A DNA stretch of 59,528 nucleotides. Source: Nevskiaceae bacterium (GTDB lineage Bacteria; Pseudomonadota; Gammaproteobacteria; Nevskiales; Nevskiaceae). Position 1 is the stretch's first letter. Every line of letters begins with the position of its first letter. The notes beneath the pieces are model-generated. The model saw nothing but the letters and a program-made list of their open reading frames with translations. It made no database searches and was not told where the DNA came from. This document shows, piece by piece, positions 58,646 through 59,528 of this stretch. The position numbers and the translations under genes are program-made. The stretch covers positions 1-59,528 of the forward strand of contig SCVA01000031.1 in the NCBI GenBank assembly GCA_004297005.1, in the 5' to 3' direction.

Positions 58646-59416
58646 GTGACTCGGCGTCTTGTCTTGCTCCTCCTGCTCGCCACCGGTCCGGCGCTTGCGG
58701 ACGAAAGCATCTGTTACGGCACCACGGCCAAGGGGCGTCTCGAACACGGAGCGCAACTGCCGTCCGGCGGCGCGAACTTCAGCAGTTACAGCACGGTTGG
58801 ATCCTTGGCTGGCCGAACGTACGTGCACAGCAAAGTCCTGAAGGTCGCCTTGGCTGCATACAAAGCCTTGGAAACATCAGCTCCGGGCAAGGTCTTCGTC
58901 TACGGCGAAACGGGTTGGGAGTCCGGCGGCAGAATTCGACCACACAAGACGCATCAAAACGGGCTGTCCGTCGACTTCATGGTGCCCGTGTTGAAGGGAG
59001 GCAAGTCAGTCCCACTCCCAACCTCTCCGCTCAACAAGTTTGGCTATGACCTGGAATTCGACGACAGTGGCCGCCTCGAGGACTACAGCATTGATTTCGA
59101 GGCCATTGCGGAGCACCTCCTAGAACTGAGCAAGGCAGCGTCCGTTGAAGGCATTAAGATCAGCCGCGTCATCTTTGAGGTGCCGTTGCAGAAGCACCTC
59201 TTCGCAACCCCGCAGGGGGCGCAGTTGAAAGGTCGCATGACCTTCTCTACCAAGCAGGCGTGGGTGAAACACGATGAGCATTACCACGTTGATTTCGAGG
59301 TTCCGTGCAAACCACTTGAGGCCGAACAAGGTGTTCCAGCGGACCGTCCTCGCCTCGCCTCGCCTCGCCTCGCCTCGCTTCGCTCGGCTCGTCCGGCCGC
59401 TGAACACCGGCGTTAG
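58646..59416 (+). CDS. Cassette 5: secreted MepA-like murein endopeptidase
   Basis: A 256-residue protein with a signal peptide (RRLVLLLLLATGPALA, cut near residue 18). It resembles the penicillin-insensitive murein endopeptidase family (M74, LAS fold): RPHKTHQNGLSVDF gives the HxxxxxxD zinc pair (His103, Asp110) and VKHDEHYHVDFEVPC gives the third ligand region (His209, His212, His214), like HDDHFHV of MepA. It may cut D-Ala-meso-DAP cross-links. The start is GTG 58646 behind AAGAAAAG. The last 30 or so residues (from EQGV on, with two PRLAS repeats) come from attC5 and are unlikely to be part of the fold. Confidence 0.75.
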   Translation: MTRRLVLLLLLATGPALADESICYGTTAKGRLEHGAQLPSGGANFSSYSTVGSLAGRTYVHSKVLKVALAAYKALETSAPGKVFVYGETGWESGGRIRPHKTHQNGLSVDFMVPVLKGGKSVPLPTSPLNKFGYDLEFDDSGRLEDYSIDFEAIAEHLLELSKAASVEGIKISRVIFEVPLQKHLFATPQGAQLKGRMTFSTKQAWVKHDEHYHVDFEVPCKPLEAEQGVPADRPRLASPRLASLRSARPAAEHRR

Positions 59417-59418
59417 GC
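59321..59418 (+). repeat. attC5
   Basis: 98 bases. Left end GCCGAAC (one mismatch), right end GTTAGGC (perfect). Inner arms GGTGTTCCAGCGG and CCGCTGAACACC pair with one extra C. It is longer than the other four because of a CCTCG repeat in its centre, and it covers the 3' end of the peptidase gene. Confidence 0.9.
59348..59377 (+). repeat. CCTCG microsatellite inside attC5
   Basis: Six perfect tandem copies of CCTCG, followed by the degenerate units CTTCG and CTCGG. The unit of five bases is not a multiple of three, so copy changes would shift the frame of the overlapping peptidase tail. Confidence 0.9.
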
Positions 59419-59434
59419 AATACGGCAGCGGCCA

Positions 59435-59528
59435 ATGAAATACGCGCTCACCGCCTTGGCCTTCGTCGTATCCCTGCTAGCCGTGAGCGTGGTGGCATTC
59501 TTTGCCGTCATCTTCCTTGCTGGGCCAC
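59435..59528 (+). CDS. Cassette 6: start of a membrane or secreted protein (cut by window)
   Basis: Only 31 codons are in the window: MKYALTALAFVVSLLAVSVV and on to AFFAVIFLAGP, a hydrophobic start that could be a signal peptide or membrane segment. The ATG lies 16 bases after attC5. The rest is outside the window, so no family can be given. Confidence 0.55.
   Translation, partial: MKYALTALAFVVSLLAVSVVAFFAVIFLAGP

Larger units (their letters stand above)
54412..59528. mobile_element. Chromosomal integron: intI remnant plus cassette array
   Basis: An integron integrase gene on the minus strand is followed, in the opposite direction, by a run of genes on the plus strand, each with an imperfect inverted repeat after it. 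Five attC sites can be delimited (56414-56480, 57413-57481, 58009-58078, 58568-58625, 59321-59418), each with RYYYAAC and GTTRRRY-like ends and a pair of inner arms that differ by one unpaired base, as expected for attC. Base composition is clearly less GC-rich from 55,450 on. The array continues past the window edge. Confidence 0.92.

Overview
The window is a high-GC chromosomal segment, most likely from a gammaproteobacterium. The evidence is the FNR/ANR-type regulator with its TTGAC/T-N4-G/ATCAA boxes, the cbb3 oxidase operon, an AlgP/H1-like basic protein, the E. coli-like yhiI-rbbA-yhhJ and yadG-yadH transporter sets, and overlapping ATGA gene couplings. The genus cannot be named from sequence alone. 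The last 4 kb is visibly less GC-rich than the rest.

Layout. (1) 1-10,200: an operon-like run of a glycosyltransferase (cut by the window edge), an alpha/beta hydrolase, a condensation-domain-type acyltransferase, an HlyD adaptor, an ABC ATPase, two FtsX/MacB-type permeases, a second condensation-type protein, and a convergent TolC-type channel. It reads as an assembly and export system for an acylated or glycosylated small molecule that I do not recognise. (2) 10,400-13,000: a DUF349 protein and a possible peptide deformylase remnant. (3) 13,080-19,600: an FNR-box-headed exporter (outer membrane lipoprotein, HlyD, RbbA, YhhJ). (4) 19,700-28,700: an XPD/DinG-like helicase, an H1-like lysine-rich protein with a strong terminator, a metallo-beta-lactamase-fold protein, YadGH, and a histidine kinase with an HD-GYP response regulator. 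(5) 28,900-54,400: an oxygen-response region. It holds hemN, a K+ channel, a tandem universal stress protein, FNR itself, an intein-containing adenosylcobalamin-dependent ribonucleotide reductase, DmeF-type and UPF0016-type metal exporters (the latter behind a yybP-ykoY manganese riboswitch), lemA/TPM genes, a diguanylate cyclase, a desaturase-ubiquinone hydroxylase pair, trxC, ccoNOQP, ccoG, ccoI, ccoS, a DksA/TraR zinc-finger protein and a TauE-like membrane protein. Eight FNR-type boxes lie in or beside this region and region 3. (6) 54,412-59,528: a chromosomal integron. It has an intI gene broken by one in-frame TAG, and then at least five gene cassettes separated by recognisable attC sites and running off the window edge.

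How the parts fit: FNR (32,026-32,778) probably senses low oxygen and controls cbb3 oxidase, oxygen-independent haem synthesis, oxygen-independent dNTP synthesis, stress proteins, membrane lipid and quinone modification, and one exporter. The integron supplies accessory functions, including a putative phage abortive-infection protein and several proteins I do not recognise. The points most worth a second look are the cassette array, the intein placed exactly before the radical cysteine of the reductase, the glycosyl/acyl-transfer export cluster with a repeat-derived ORF coupled between its two permeases, and the breadth of the FNR-box set.
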